A DNA stretch of 64,000 bases from Bacillus sp. V5-8f (GTDB lineage Bacteria > Bacillota > Bacilli > Bacillales > DSM-1321): positions 124,001 through 188,000 of the forward strand of contig NZ_PGUW01000007.1 of assembly GCF_002863565.1 (NCBI RefSeq), in the 5' to 3' direction. The position numbers and the translations under genes were made by a program. Every line of letters starts with the position of its first letter. Position 1 is the stretch's first letter. Below, piece after piece: positions 8,673 to 16,582 of the stretch. Under the pieces are notes generated by a model. The model saw only the letters and a list, made by a program, of their open reading frames with translations. It ran no database searches and was not told where the DNA came from.

Positions 8673-10088
8673 ATGTTAAGAAGAGTTCTGATTTCAATTG
8701 TCGCGTTAGTAGTAATGATCATGTTTACAGCGTGTTCTTCAAGTAAAACTCAAACAAATAGCTCTGAAAAAGAAGCAACAAAACTAGATAAATTGGACGG
8801 GTTTGATTGGAAGCGCTTTAAAGGCGAAGAAATTAATGTTTTATTGAATCAACACCCTTATGCTGAAGCTATTATTGAAAGATTGCCAGAGTTCGAAAAA
8901 TTGACAGGCATCAAAGTTAAGCATTCCGTTACGCCTGAAGAAAGCTATTTTGATAAGTTAACAACAGCTTTGAATGCAAAAAATGGAAATCCAGATGTAT
9001 TCATGACAGGTTCCTACCAGCTATGGGAATATGCACCAGCAGGATACATACAGGAATTGGATTCATTTCTTAAAGATAAAACTCGAACATCTGATGACTA
9101 TGATCAGGAAGATTTCTTTGAAGGTGTGTTAGGGGCAGACAAATGGGATTTAACACCAGGACACAAAGTAGGCACTGGAAATCTATGGGCAATACCGCTT
9201 GGTTTTGAGATTAACGTCCTGCACTATAACAAGCGTGCATTTAAGGAAGCAGGGATTAGCGGACCGCCAAAGACTTTTGATGAATTAGTTGAAACCGCTA
9301 CCAAGTTGAATGGATGGAATGGTGAAGGGTCTTACGGCATTGGAACTCGTGGTACACGTTCATGGGCAACAATCCATCCTGGTTATATGACTGCTTTTGC
9401 TAATCACGGCGCAAAGGATTTTGAAATTGAAGATGGCAAGTTAGTTGCAAAGCTAAACAGCCCGGAGGCAGTCGAAATCACTCAGAAATATGCAGATTTA
9501 ATCAAAAAGGCAGGTCCTAAAGACTGGTCAAATTATACCTGGTATCAGGTTTCAACTGATTTGGGGGCAGGCAAGGCGGCTATGGCATTCGACGCAGACA
9601 ATTTCTCGTTTTATAACAATAAAGAAGGCGCATCACAGGAAGCTGGTAATTTAGCGGTTGCACCACCGCCAACAACAAAAGATGGAACAGATGTAGGGGC
9701 GAATATGTGGGTATGGTCGATTGCGATGAATAAGACTTCAGAGAAGAAAGATGCTTCTTGGTTATTCATGCAGTACTTCACAAGCAAAGAGCACATGATT
9801 TGGGGTGCAACTAATGCAAATGTTGTTGACCCTGTCCGTAAATCAGTCTGGGAAGACGCTGGGTTTAAAGAGAGAATCAGCAAAATTGACGGGTATGAAG
9901 AAACATTCTCATCAATTATTGATAACTCTACCATTAAATTTACTCCACAGCCTGAATTCTTTAATTCCACTACTGAGTGGGCAGCAGCATTGCAAGACAT
10001 CGTTAATGGAGCAGACGCTAAGAAAAGACTGGATCAATTGACAGAAGAGGTTAATAAACGTGTAGAAAGAATAAGGGTTGATGATTAA
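8673..10088 (+). CDS. Extracellular solute-binding lipoprotein of a CUT1 sugar/polyol importer
   Basis: A 471-residue family 1 solute-binding protein. A hydrophobic signal segment ends in a lipobox with FTAC (Cys21), so the mature protein is lipid-anchored outside the membrane. The body has the MalE/UgpB-type fold features FEKLTGIKVKH, NPDVFMTGSYQLWEY and ALNAKNG. GGGGGAGAA precedes the ATG. It is the first gene of an operon with two permeases, two ATPases and a dehydrogenase, an arrangement like the polyol/glycerol importers that use paired ATPases. Tetritol uptake is inferred from the downstream EltD-like enzyme. Confidence 0.92.
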   Translation: MLRRVLISIVALVVMIMFTACSSSKTQTNSSEKEATKLDKLDGFDWKRFKGEEINVLLNQHPYAEAIIERLPEFEKLTGIKVKHSVTPEESYFDKLTTALNAKNGNPDVFMTGSYQLWEYAPAGYIQELDSFLKDKTRTSDDYDQEDFFEGVLGADKWDLTPGHKVGTGNLWAIPLGFEINVLHYNKRAFKEAGISGPPKTFDELVETATKLNGWNGEGSYGIGTRGTRSWATIHPGYMTAFANHGAKDFEIEDGKLVAKLNSPEAVEITQKYADLIKKAGPKDWSNYTWYQVSTDLGAGKAAMAFDADNFSFYNNKEGASQEAGNLAVAPPPTTKDGTDVGANMWVWSIAMNKTSEKKDASWLFMQYFTSKEHMIWGATNANVVDPVRKSVWEDAGFKERISKIDGYEETFSSIIDNSTIKFTPQPEFFNSTTEWAAALQDIVNGADAKKRLDQLTEEVNKRVERIRVDD

Positions 10089-10099
10089 TTGGAAGAACT

Positions 10100-10130
10100 A
10101 ACAATGAAGGGGCTTGCCCCTTCATTGTTT
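10100..10130 (+). terminator. Intercistronic hairpin between binding protein and permease genes
   Basis: A perfect 14-base-pair stem (arms 10100-10113 and 10116-10129) with a two-base loop follows the binding-protein stop, and the next gene's AGGAGG begins four bases later. It resembles the hairpins that stabilise binding-protein mRNA or partly terminate transcription so that binding protein outnumbers membrane subunits. Confidence 0.7.
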
Positions 10131-10144
10131 TAGGAGGTAATTCG

Positions 10145-11110
10145 ATGAGTGCCGAACTAAAGAGAAAGAGCATAGCGTTAGAAGGCGATCCGCTTCAAAC
10201 AAAGAATAAAAAGGGGAAGGAACAAATTAATATCCCCTTTAAAAGAAAAATCAGGCCTTACCTTATTTTAAGCCCAGCTTTTTTATTAACAATTGGTATT
10301 TTGATTCCATTCGGTATGGCAATCTATTATTCATTTACAAATTATTCTTTTAAATATGCAGATTATAGTTGGGTTGGGTTGGAGAATTACCTTTATATGT
10401 TTAAGGATTCAAAGTTTTGGCACAGCGTCCAGGTTACTTTAACATACGCTGTCTTAAGTACTGTGGTTGAAACCGTTTTGGGAGTGGCTATTGCACTTCT
10501 TTTGAACCGTGAAAATTTATTATCCAAGTCTTTGCGAATTGTTCTCATTTTTCCTCTTGTTATAGCACCTGTAATAGCGACATTAGTCTGGCAGCTAATG
10601 ACGAACTCTTCTGTAGGTGTTTTAAGTAAATGGCTTTCAGCAATTGGCATCAAAAACTTCACATGGGGTGCGGATCCGGGTACTGCGCTTTTTACAGTAC
10701 TATTAATTGACGCATGGGTGTTTACACCGTTTGTCATCATACTTGTGCTTGCCGGCCTTCGTTCATTACCAAAGGCACCATTCGAATCTGCGATGATTGA
10801 TGGCGGTTCAGCCTGGTTTACGTTCAAAACTTTAACTCTGCCTATGATCTTGCCAATGTTGTTAATCGCAGTACTTTTCCGATTTATGCAGTCCCTTCAA
10901 ATGTTTGATATCATATTTGCCTTAACTCGCGGTGGTCCCGGAGACACGTTGATGTCCTTGCCATTAACTGCCTATACCGAGGCTTTTACTTTTAAAGAAT
11001 TAGGCTACTCATTGCCTTATATGTTAATACTTTGGGTCTTTGTATATTTCGTCAGTCATTATATGGTGAAGTATTGGTCGAATACCCAGAAAAACGCATC
11101 TGGTAAATAA
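10145..11110 (+). CDS. ABC importer permease (MalF/UgpA type)
   Basis: A 321-residue binding-protein-dependent permease with six predicted membrane helices after a basic cytoplasmic N-terminus (KRKIRPYLILSPAFLLTIG). The EAA loop that docks the ATPase appears around FESAMIDGGSAWFTFKTLTLP, with the invariant Gly. Strong AGGAGG precedes ATG 10145. It pairs with the following permease (gap 12 bases) to form the transmembrane channel of the CUT1 importer. Confidence 0.92.
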   Translation: MSAELKRKSIALEGDPLQTKNKKGKEQINIPFKRKIRPYLILSPAFLLTIGILIPFGMAIYYSFTNYSFKYADYSWVGLENYLYMFKDSKFWHSVQVTLTYAVLSTVVETVLGVAIALLLNRENLLSKSLRIVLIFPLVIAPVIATLVWQLMTNSSVGVLSKWLSAIGIKNFTWGADPGTALFTVLLIDAWVFTPFVIILVLAGLRSLPKAPFESAMIDGGSAWFTFKTLTLPMILPMLLIAVLFRFMQSLQMFDIIFALTRGGPGDTLMSLPLTAYTEAFTFKELGYSLPYMLILWVFVYFVSHYMVKYWSNTQKNASGK

Positions 11111-11122
11111 GGAGGGATTCAG

Positions 11123-11938
11123 GTGAAAAGCAAAGTTATTGACCAACTAAAAAATCTGGCACTTGTATTGTACGCTATTTTTGCACTGTTCCCCTTGATC
11201 TGGTTATTGGTTATCTCTTTTAAGCATGATAGGGAGATGTATAACACTGTTTTTATTTTCACACCAACACTTGAAAATTATAAGGTTCTATTTTCGAATG
11301 GAGACTTCTTTGGCTATTTTGCCAATAACATTATTGTGAGCGTTGGGGCTATCCTTTTATCCATCATTGTCGGGGTGCCTGCGGCCTATGCTCTTGCCCG
11401 CTATGACTTTAAAGGAAAAGAATCAATTGCCTTCCAATTTCTATCTTTTCGCTTTGCACCGGAAATTCTGGTAGTGCTTCCTATTTTTTTAATCTATCAA
11501 CAGTTAGGAATTTATGATACTCATTTTGGGTTAATTTGGATTTTTCAGGTAATCTCGTTACCATTATTGATTTGGATATTAAGAGGCTACTTCGAAGACA
11601 TTTCAGTGGAAATGGAGCATGCGGCACGTTTGGATGGGTACTCATGGTGGCAGGTTTTCATAAAAATGATTATGCCCCTCATTAAACCGGGTCTGGTTGC
11701 CTCGTCCTTGCTATCTTTCATTTTTGTCTGGAATAATTTCACATTCTCGCTTTTATTAGCAGGTCAAGATGTTACAACAACCACGGTCGCCATGCTAAAG
11801 TATGTTTCTTCTGATACCGTACACTACGGCCAGATGGCAGCAGCAGTTCTTATTTCATCATTGCCAATCATTATTCTTGCACTGGCAATCCAAAAACACC
11901 TTGTTCGCGGCTTGAGTATGGGAGCGGTGAAGGGTTAA
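11123..11938 (+). CDS. ABC importer permease (MalG/UgpE type)
   Basis: A 271-residue inner-membrane permease with six predicted helices. The cytoplasmic EAA loop reads MEHAARLDGYSWWQVFIKMI, matching the EAAxxDG signature. The start is GTG 11123 behind GGAGGGATTCAG. It is the second half of the permease heterodimer with the 10145-11110 protein; the ATPase genes follow after 20 bases. Confidence 0.92.
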   Translation: MKSKVIDQLKNLALVLYAIFALFPLIWLLVISFKHDREMYNTVFIFTPTLENYKVLFSNGDFFGYFANNIIVSVGAILLSIIVGVPAAYALARYDFKGKESIAFQFLSFRFAPEILVVLPIFLIYQQLGIYDTHFGLIWIFQVISLPLLIWILRGYFEDISVEMEHAARLDGYSWWQVFIKMIMPLIKPGLVASSLLSFIFVWNNFTFSLLLAGQDVTTTTVAMLKYVSSDTVHYGQMAAAVLISSLPIIILALAIQKHLVRGLSMGAVKG

Positions 11939-11958
11939 CCACCAAAGGAGGGTGAGAG

Positions 11959-13098
11959 ATGGCCGATATTCGAGTTGAAGGAGTATCCAAATCCTTTCAT
12001 AAAGAGACAGCATTAAATGATGTTAGCCTAGAAGTAAAAGATAAGGAATTTTTCATTGTTTTTGGTCCTGCCGGAGCAGGCAAAACCACACTTTTAAATG
12101 TTATCGCGGGAATCCATCTTCCCGATAAGGGACATGTATACATGAATGGCTCCTGCATTGACCATACCGAGCCCGAGGACCGGAATGTGGCGATGGTGTT
12201 TGAGGATTATGCTCTTTATCCACATTTATCGGTCTTTGATAATATGGCTTCACCTTTAAGAAGTCCGAGGTACCGGCAACCTGACAGCAAAGTTAAGGAA
12301 GAAGTAACCAGAGTAGCAAAAATCCTGAAAATTGACTGGCTGCTTGAACGCAATCCCTCTGAATTATCCAATGGCCAACGACAGCGGGTAGGACTTGGCC
12401 GCGCGTTGGTAAGAACGCCAAATATCTTTTTAATGGATGAACCGATCACTCATCTTGATGCGAAGCTTCGACATCAAATGAGAGCGGAATTGAAGGATAT
12501 GCAGAGAAATCTTGACACAACCACTATTTATGTCACCCATGACTATTTGGAAGCATTAAGTCTTGGTGATCGGATAGCGGTGATTAATAAAGGCAAAATT
12601 GAACAAATCGGTACACCTGAGGAAATTTACCATGAACCGGCCAATGAATTTGTCGCGACGGTATTTGGCGAACCTGAGATTAATATTGTACAAGCTAGTA
12701 TTCAAAGAAAGCCCGGACAAATGGCTTTAACCATTTTTTCGGAGGCTCATCATTTCACCCCATCCAAGAGTGTCCAACATGTACTTCAAAATGAAGGCCT
12801 AGACACTGTTCGGATTGGTATTCGGCCAAAGGATATAAACTATAACCTAGTAAAGAATAGTGATGAAAATGTGCAAGGGTGCGTCTATAGTTTTGAACCC
12901 TTAGGAGCAAAGGCTATTCTGACAGTCCAGATTAACACTGATTTCATTCGTCTTACCGTGCCTTCAGAAATTGATATAAAACTGAACCAGGATATCTATA
13001 TTGAGATTAATTTAGAGAGAGCAATCTATTTCGATACCAACAAGCAAAATATTCTGTCGAAAAGCAGCGAGAGGGGGAACCTGGCGTGGCAGAGCTAA
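11959..13098 (+). CDS. ABC importer ATPase 1 (MalK/UgpC family, variant Q-loop and signature)
   Basis: A 379-residue MalK-like ATPase: nucleotide-binding domain about 1-235, then a C-terminal TOBE/MOP regulatory region with IRPKDINYN. Walker A is GPAGAGKTT (36-44), Walker B FLMDE (157-161), switch His in YVTHD. Two departures are visible: the Q-loop Gln is Glu (VFEDYALYP, Glu82), and the signature is LSNGQ (136-140) rather than LSGGQ. It overlaps the second ATPase by 13 bases. Such paired ATPases occur in glycerol/polyol importers (GlpS/GlpT type); the two probably form a heterodimer. Confidence 0.9.
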   Translation: MADIRVEGVSKSFHKETALNDVSLEVKDKEFFIVFGPAGAGKTTLLNVIAGIHLPDKGHVYMNGSCIDHTEPEDRNVAMVFEDYALYPHLSVFDNMASPLRSPRYRQPDSKVKEEVTRVAKILKIDWLLERNPSELSNGQRQRVGLGRALVRTPNIFLMDEPITHLDAKLRHQMRAELKDMQRNLDTTTIYVTHDYLEALSLGDRIAVINKGKIEQIGTPEEIYHEPANEFVATVFGEPEINIVQASIQRKPGQMALTIFSEAHHFTPSKSVQHVLQNEGLDTVRIGIRPKDINYNLVKNSDENVQGCVYSFEPLGAKAILTVQINTDFIRLTVPSEIDIKLNQDIYIEINLERAIYFDTNKQNILSKSSERGNLAWQS

Positions 13099-14207
13099 TT
13101 ATCAAAGATGTGAATAAAATCTACTATAAAAATAAACAACCGATCCAGGCGGTTAATTCGCTCAACCTGCAAACAAAGGATGGAGAATTCGTTGCCTTGT
13201 TAGGCCCTTCCGGGTGTGGGAAATCGACAACTTTAAGGATGATTGCAGGTCTTGAGGATATCTCGTCTGGAGATATTTTAATTGGCCAAAGAAGAATTAA
13301 TGATTTACATCCAAAAGATCGGAACATAGGATTGGCATTCGAAAATTACGCCATGTATCCACCCTTAACGGTATATGACAATATAGGGTTTAACCTTCGG
13401 GCTAAAGGCATGCCGGCAAAACAAATTAAAGAAGAGATTATGAAAATAGCGAAATTATTGGATATAGCTGATTTGCTCAACATGAAACCCGGCGCACTCT
13501 CTGGGGGACAAAAGCAAAGGGTGAATATTGCCAGGGCATTGATTCGCAAACCGGAAGTTCTTCTTTTAGATGAACCACTTTCCCATCTTGATGGGAAAGT
13601 AAGGCAGAAAATGAGGACCGAAATTAAGCATCTTCATACTGAAATCAATTGTACAACCATTATCGTTACTCATGACCAATCAGAGGCTATGGCACTGGCA
13701 GACCGCATCGCAATAATTAATGAAGGTGTCTTACAACAATACGGAACACCGTTGGAAGTATTTAACCATCCGGTCAATGAGTTTGTTGCTGGATTTATCG
13801 GCGAGCCGCCGATGAATATTTTTAATGTGATTGTATCTAACAAAGAAGGCGTTCCTTACTTTAATACTACGAATTCCTTTTTACGTTTTAAGGTACCAGA
13901 AAAATACCTATCATATGTAAAAGAAGGAGAAGTTTACCGCTTCGGCATCCGACCAAGTGACATAACGATCGCTAGGGGAATGGAACCTTATACGGTAAGC
14001 ACAAAAGTAACCGTTTTTGAAAACCTGGGTGAAGAATGCAGGATCCATATACGTATAGGAGAAGATGATATCCTGAGTGTTGTTTCAAGTGAAATTATTC
14101 GCTTTAACCATAATGATGAGATCAAGCTTCATTTCAATGATGAAAGGATCCATGTGTTTGATGAAAACACAGGGGAAAGAATTGAAAAAGCATTTGCAAT
14201 GGTTTAA
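13086..14207 (+). CDS. ABC importer ATPase 2 (MalK/UgpC family, variant Q-loop)
   Basis: A 373-residue MalK-like ATPase with Walker A GPSGCGKST (40-48), canonical LSGGQ (138-142), Walker B VLLLDEP and switch His in IVTHD; the C-terminal domain contains FGIRPSDITIA. As in its partner the Q-loop Gln is Glu (LAFENYAMYP, Glu86). GTG 13086 lies inside the preceding gene behind AGAGGGGG, so translation is coupled. It presumably provides the second nucleotide-binding subunit for the permease pair, in contrast to importers served by the shared MsmX ATPase at 37079-38176. Confidence 0.9.
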   Translation: MAELIIKDVNKIYYKNKQPIQAVNSLNLQTKDGEFVALLGPSGCGKSTTLRMIAGLEDISSGDILIGQRRINDLHPKDRNIGLAFENYAMYPPLTVYDNIGFNLRAKGMPAKQIKEEIMKIAKLLDIADLLNMKPGALSGGQKQRVNIARALIRKPEVLLLDEPLSHLDGKVRQKMRTEIKHLHTEINCTTIIVTHDQSEAMALADRIAIINEGVLQQYGTPLEVFNHPVNEFVAGFIGEPPMNIFNVIVSNKEGVPYFNTTNSFLRFKVPEKYLSYVKEGEVYRFGIRPSDITIARGMEPYTVSTKVTVFENLGEECRIHIRIGEDDILSVVSSEIIRFNHNDEIKLHFNDERIHVFDENTGERIEKAFAMV

Positions 14208-14225
14208 TAACAGGGAGGAATAGTT

Positions 14226-15338
14226 ATGTCAACGATTAGCAATGACTTACAAAACACACAGCAGCTTCAAGTGCCAAAAACGATGAGAGCAATTGTAGCG
14301 TACGGACCTGGTGACTATCGGCTTGAGGAAACAAACACACCTGTATTAGAAAATGAACATGAAATTCTTGTGAAAATAGAGGCGTGCGGGATTTGTGCAG
14401 GTGATGTCAAGGCTTATGGGGGTGCACCTAGCTTCTGGGGAGACGATACACAGCCAGCATATATAAAAGCACCTATGATTCCCGGACATGAATTCATTGG
14501 ACATGTCGTTGCGCTTGGTGAAAAGGTAGAAGGATTTGAAATCGGCGACCGGATTATCTCAGAACAAATCGTCCCTTGCTGGGAATGCCGTTTCTGTAAC
14601 AGAGGCCAGTACTGGATGTGCGAAAAGCATGACCTTTACGGATTCCAAAACAATGTAAACGGCGGCATGGCTGAATATATGAAATTTACAAAGGAAGCAA
14701 TTAATTACAAGGTTCCGAGCCACATGCCAATTGAAGATGCTATTTTAATTGAGCCATATGCATGTTCATTGCATGCTGTCCAAAGGGCTCAAATTCAATT
14801 GGGGGATTTCGTGGTACTTGCTGGTGCAGGAACGCTTGGGCTTGGAATGGTTGGGGCAGCTAAAAAGTCTGGTGCGGGAACATTAGTTGTGCTTGACCTA
14901 GTCGATTCCAGGCTGGAGTTGGCAAAAGAATTTGGAGCAGATATTGTCTTTAATCCTTCAAAAGTAGATGTAGTGTCAGAAATAAAGAAAATGACAGACG
15001 GTTATGGGTGTGATATTTACATAGAAGCTACAGGGCATCCTAAATCCGTTGAACAAGGCTTATCAATGATTCGTAAACTTGGCCGCTTTGTAGAATTCAG
15101 TGTATTTAAAGACCCCGTAACCGTGGATTGGAGTATTATTAGCGATCGTAAAGAATTAGACGTACTTGGAGCTCATCTGGGTCCCTATTGTTATCCACTG
15201 GTTATAGAAGGCATTCAAAAGGGTGATTTTCCTACTAAAGGAGTGGTCACCCATAAACTACCTCTGGAAGAGTATGAAAAGGGCTTTGAAATGGTTAAAA
15301 GCGGAAAGGATTCTCTAAAGGTAATTTTAGTTCCATAA
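14226..15338 (+). CDS. Zinc-dependent polyol dehydrogenase, EltD (erythritol/L-threitol dehydrogenase)-like
   Basis: A 370-residue medium-chain zinc dehydrogenase. It has catalytic-zinc ligands in GICAGD (Cys57) and PGHEF (His88), structural-zinc cysteines 118, 121, 124 and 132, and a Rossmann GAGTLGLG near residue 200. The segments SFWGDD, HDLYGF and VDWSIISD and the C-terminal LGAHLGPYC match what I know of EltD from Mycobacterium, which oxidises erythritol and L-threitol to L-erythrulose. It is the last gene of the importer operon, 18 bases after ATPase 2. Sorbitol- or xylitol-type dehydrogenase activity is the alternative. Confidence 0.8.
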   Translation: MSTISNDLQNTQQLQVPKTMRAIVAYGPGDYRLEETNTPVLENEHEILVKIEACGICAGDVKAYGGAPSFWGDDTQPAYIKAPMIPGHEFIGHVVALGEKVEGFEIGDRIISEQIVPCWECRFCNRGQYWMCEKHDLYGFQNNVNGGMAEYMKFTKEAINYKVPSHMPIEDAILIEPYACSLHAVQRAQIQLGDFVVLAGAGTLGLGMVGAAKKSGAGTLVVLDLVDSRLELAKEFGADIVFNPSKVDVVSEIKKMTDGYGCDIYIEATGHPKSVEQGLSMIRKLGRFVEFSVFKDPVTVDWSIISDRKELDVLGAHLGPYCYPLVIEGIQKGDFPTKGVVTHKLPLEEYEKGFEMVKSGKDSLKVILVP

Positions 15339-15353
15339 TTATATACTCTACCG

Positions 15354-15390
15354 AAATCAGGCCAGCCGTTAAGGTGGCCTGATTTGTTAT
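15354..15390 (+). terminator. Intrinsic terminator of the importer-dehydrogenase operon
   Basis: Inverted repeat AAATCAGGCCA (15354-15364) / TGGCCTGATTT (15375-15385), followed by a T-rich stretch, 15 bases after the dehydrogenase stop. Confidence 0.8.
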
Positions 15391-15570
15391 TCAATTTTTT
15401 CAAAAGTGGGAAACAGTGTAAAAGGAAAGTGGAGCTTGCTGATATGGTGCATTATTCCATACGTAAAGAATGGAATTACCAGGTCCCAAAATTTATCTGG
15501 TTTATCGGCATTGAGTTTTTGCAAAATAGGGCAGTTAGCCGTCTAAGGCACAAAAGTTTTTTTCTATCGC

Positions 15571-15924
15571 TCACAAGATTATCTCGGAGCCGCCTCTTTC
15601 AATCTGTTCCACTGAAACGGTTTTTGAAAAAAAACTTTCCAATTCTACCCACTTTTCTGGATAAATGTATTGAAATCTTATCACCGCTTTAAAAGAGTAC
15701 AAAAGAAGGTAATCAACCATTCCATTTCTTTTTGTTTTTAAATCATATAAGAGGGCGTGAGGAATAGTGTAATACTCGTGGATTTGATAAGGGTTTAGTT
15801 TAATAATCTCCACTTTCCATTCATCGACCAGTTTATACACCAGCATTTTTTGAAATAGCAGACTTTCCTTTTGCTGGAGCTGCCCAATAGGCAAGTTGGG
15901 GTTTAATAGTACGATTCCATTCAT
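15571..15924 (-). CDS. Unrecognised 118-residue protein
   Basis: I do not recognise this family. ATG 15924 has AGGGAGA at good spacing; a longer frame to 16002 has no site. The protein starts MNGIVLLNPNLPIGQL, is rich in Leu, Tyr and Lys, and has a hydrophobic segment YLLLYSFKAVIRFQYIYP, with no signal peptide or clear metal or nucleotide motif. It stands alone on the minus strand between the polyol operon terminator and the S-box hom gene. It could be a small regulatory or phage-derived protein. Coding status rests on the ribosome site and plausible composition. Confidence 0.45.
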   Translation of the reverse strand: MNGIVLLNPNLPIGQLQQKESLLFQKMLVYKLVDEWKVEIIKLNPYQIHEYYTIPHALLYDLKTKRNGMVDYLLLYSFKAVIRFQYIYPEKWVELESFFSKTVSVEQIERGGSEIIL

Positions 15925-16325
15925 ATTTTCTATCTCCCTGATTTTTCTCAAGCTTTCCCAAAGGGAAGTGAGTTTATTCACTGTTAGGGAAATTGCAAGC
16001 AAGGAAAATAGCGGACGAATCTAATAATGACTATTTGTGGGGCTGCTAGCCCCATGTCCTTATACTTTATGTAACGTCTGCCGCATTGGTAAAGAGAAAG
16101 AAATGATGATCTAAGATGGGATGACGTTTGAGCAAGGAAGAGCACATTCATTATAGCTCCTCTACGTCACAGCAAAAAACTGACAAATTTTATACTTTGC
16201 GGAAAAATTGTTAATTATTCTAAACATTGCAACTTGCCTGAAGCAAAATATAAATATTATTTAGGGATATAAATCGTAGCTTGGAGCCTAAAAAGAATCG
16301 CGGCAACGTTTTTTGGAATTTTCTG

Positions 16326-16354
16326 TTGTTTGTGAGTTATTAGTCTGCTACAAT
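16326..16354 (+). promoter_or_regulatory. Sigma-A promoter of the S-box hom gene
   Basis: TTGTTT (16326-16331) and TACAAT (16349-16354) are 17 bases apart, placing the transcript start just before the SAM riboswitch at 16371. The preceding stretch 15925-16325 shows no gene, only a small GGGGCT/AGCCCC hairpin near 16040. Confidence 0.6.
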
Positions 16355-16370
16355 TGAATAAATAAATAGT

Positions 16371-16475
16371 TCTTATCAAGAGAGGCGGAGGGAATGGCCC
16401 TGTGAAGCCCGGCAACCTTCAAATTGTTTTTTGAAAAGGTGCCAAATCCTGCAAAGTTTACTTTGCGAGATAAGA
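16371..16475 (+). promoter_or_regulatory. SAM-I (S-box) riboswitch of hom
   Basis: The leader has the conserved S-box core: P1 TCTTATC (16371-16377) pairing with GATAAGA (16469-16475), the kink-turn region AAGAGAGGCGGAGGGA, GAAGCCCGGCAACC and GGTGCCAAATCC. When SAM is abundant the aptamer forms and the following terminator folds, stopping transcription of the homoserine dehydrogenase gene. Confidence 0.95.
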
Positions 16476-16486
16476 GACGGATATTT

Positions 16487-16523
16487 GAAAAAGCCTCTCT
16501 ATCTCATGTAGAGAGGCTTTTTC
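16487..16523 (+). terminator. Riboswitch-controlled terminator before hom
   Basis: A perfect 14-base-pair stem GAAAAAGCCTCTCT (16487-16500) / AGAGAGGCTTTTTC (16510-16523), directly after the SAM aptamer and before the hom ribosome site. It is the expression platform of the S-box. Confidence 0.93.
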
Positions 16524-16582
16524 GTCTCGAGAAAGGGCATTTCCTACATTGCGCGCTAGGACTGCTAAACAGGAGAGGAGAA

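Noticed and set aside
16424-16582. N-terminal extension of the hom frame
   Set aside because: It lies inside the SAM riboswitch and its terminator, and the real start at 16583 has an AGGAGAGGAG site.
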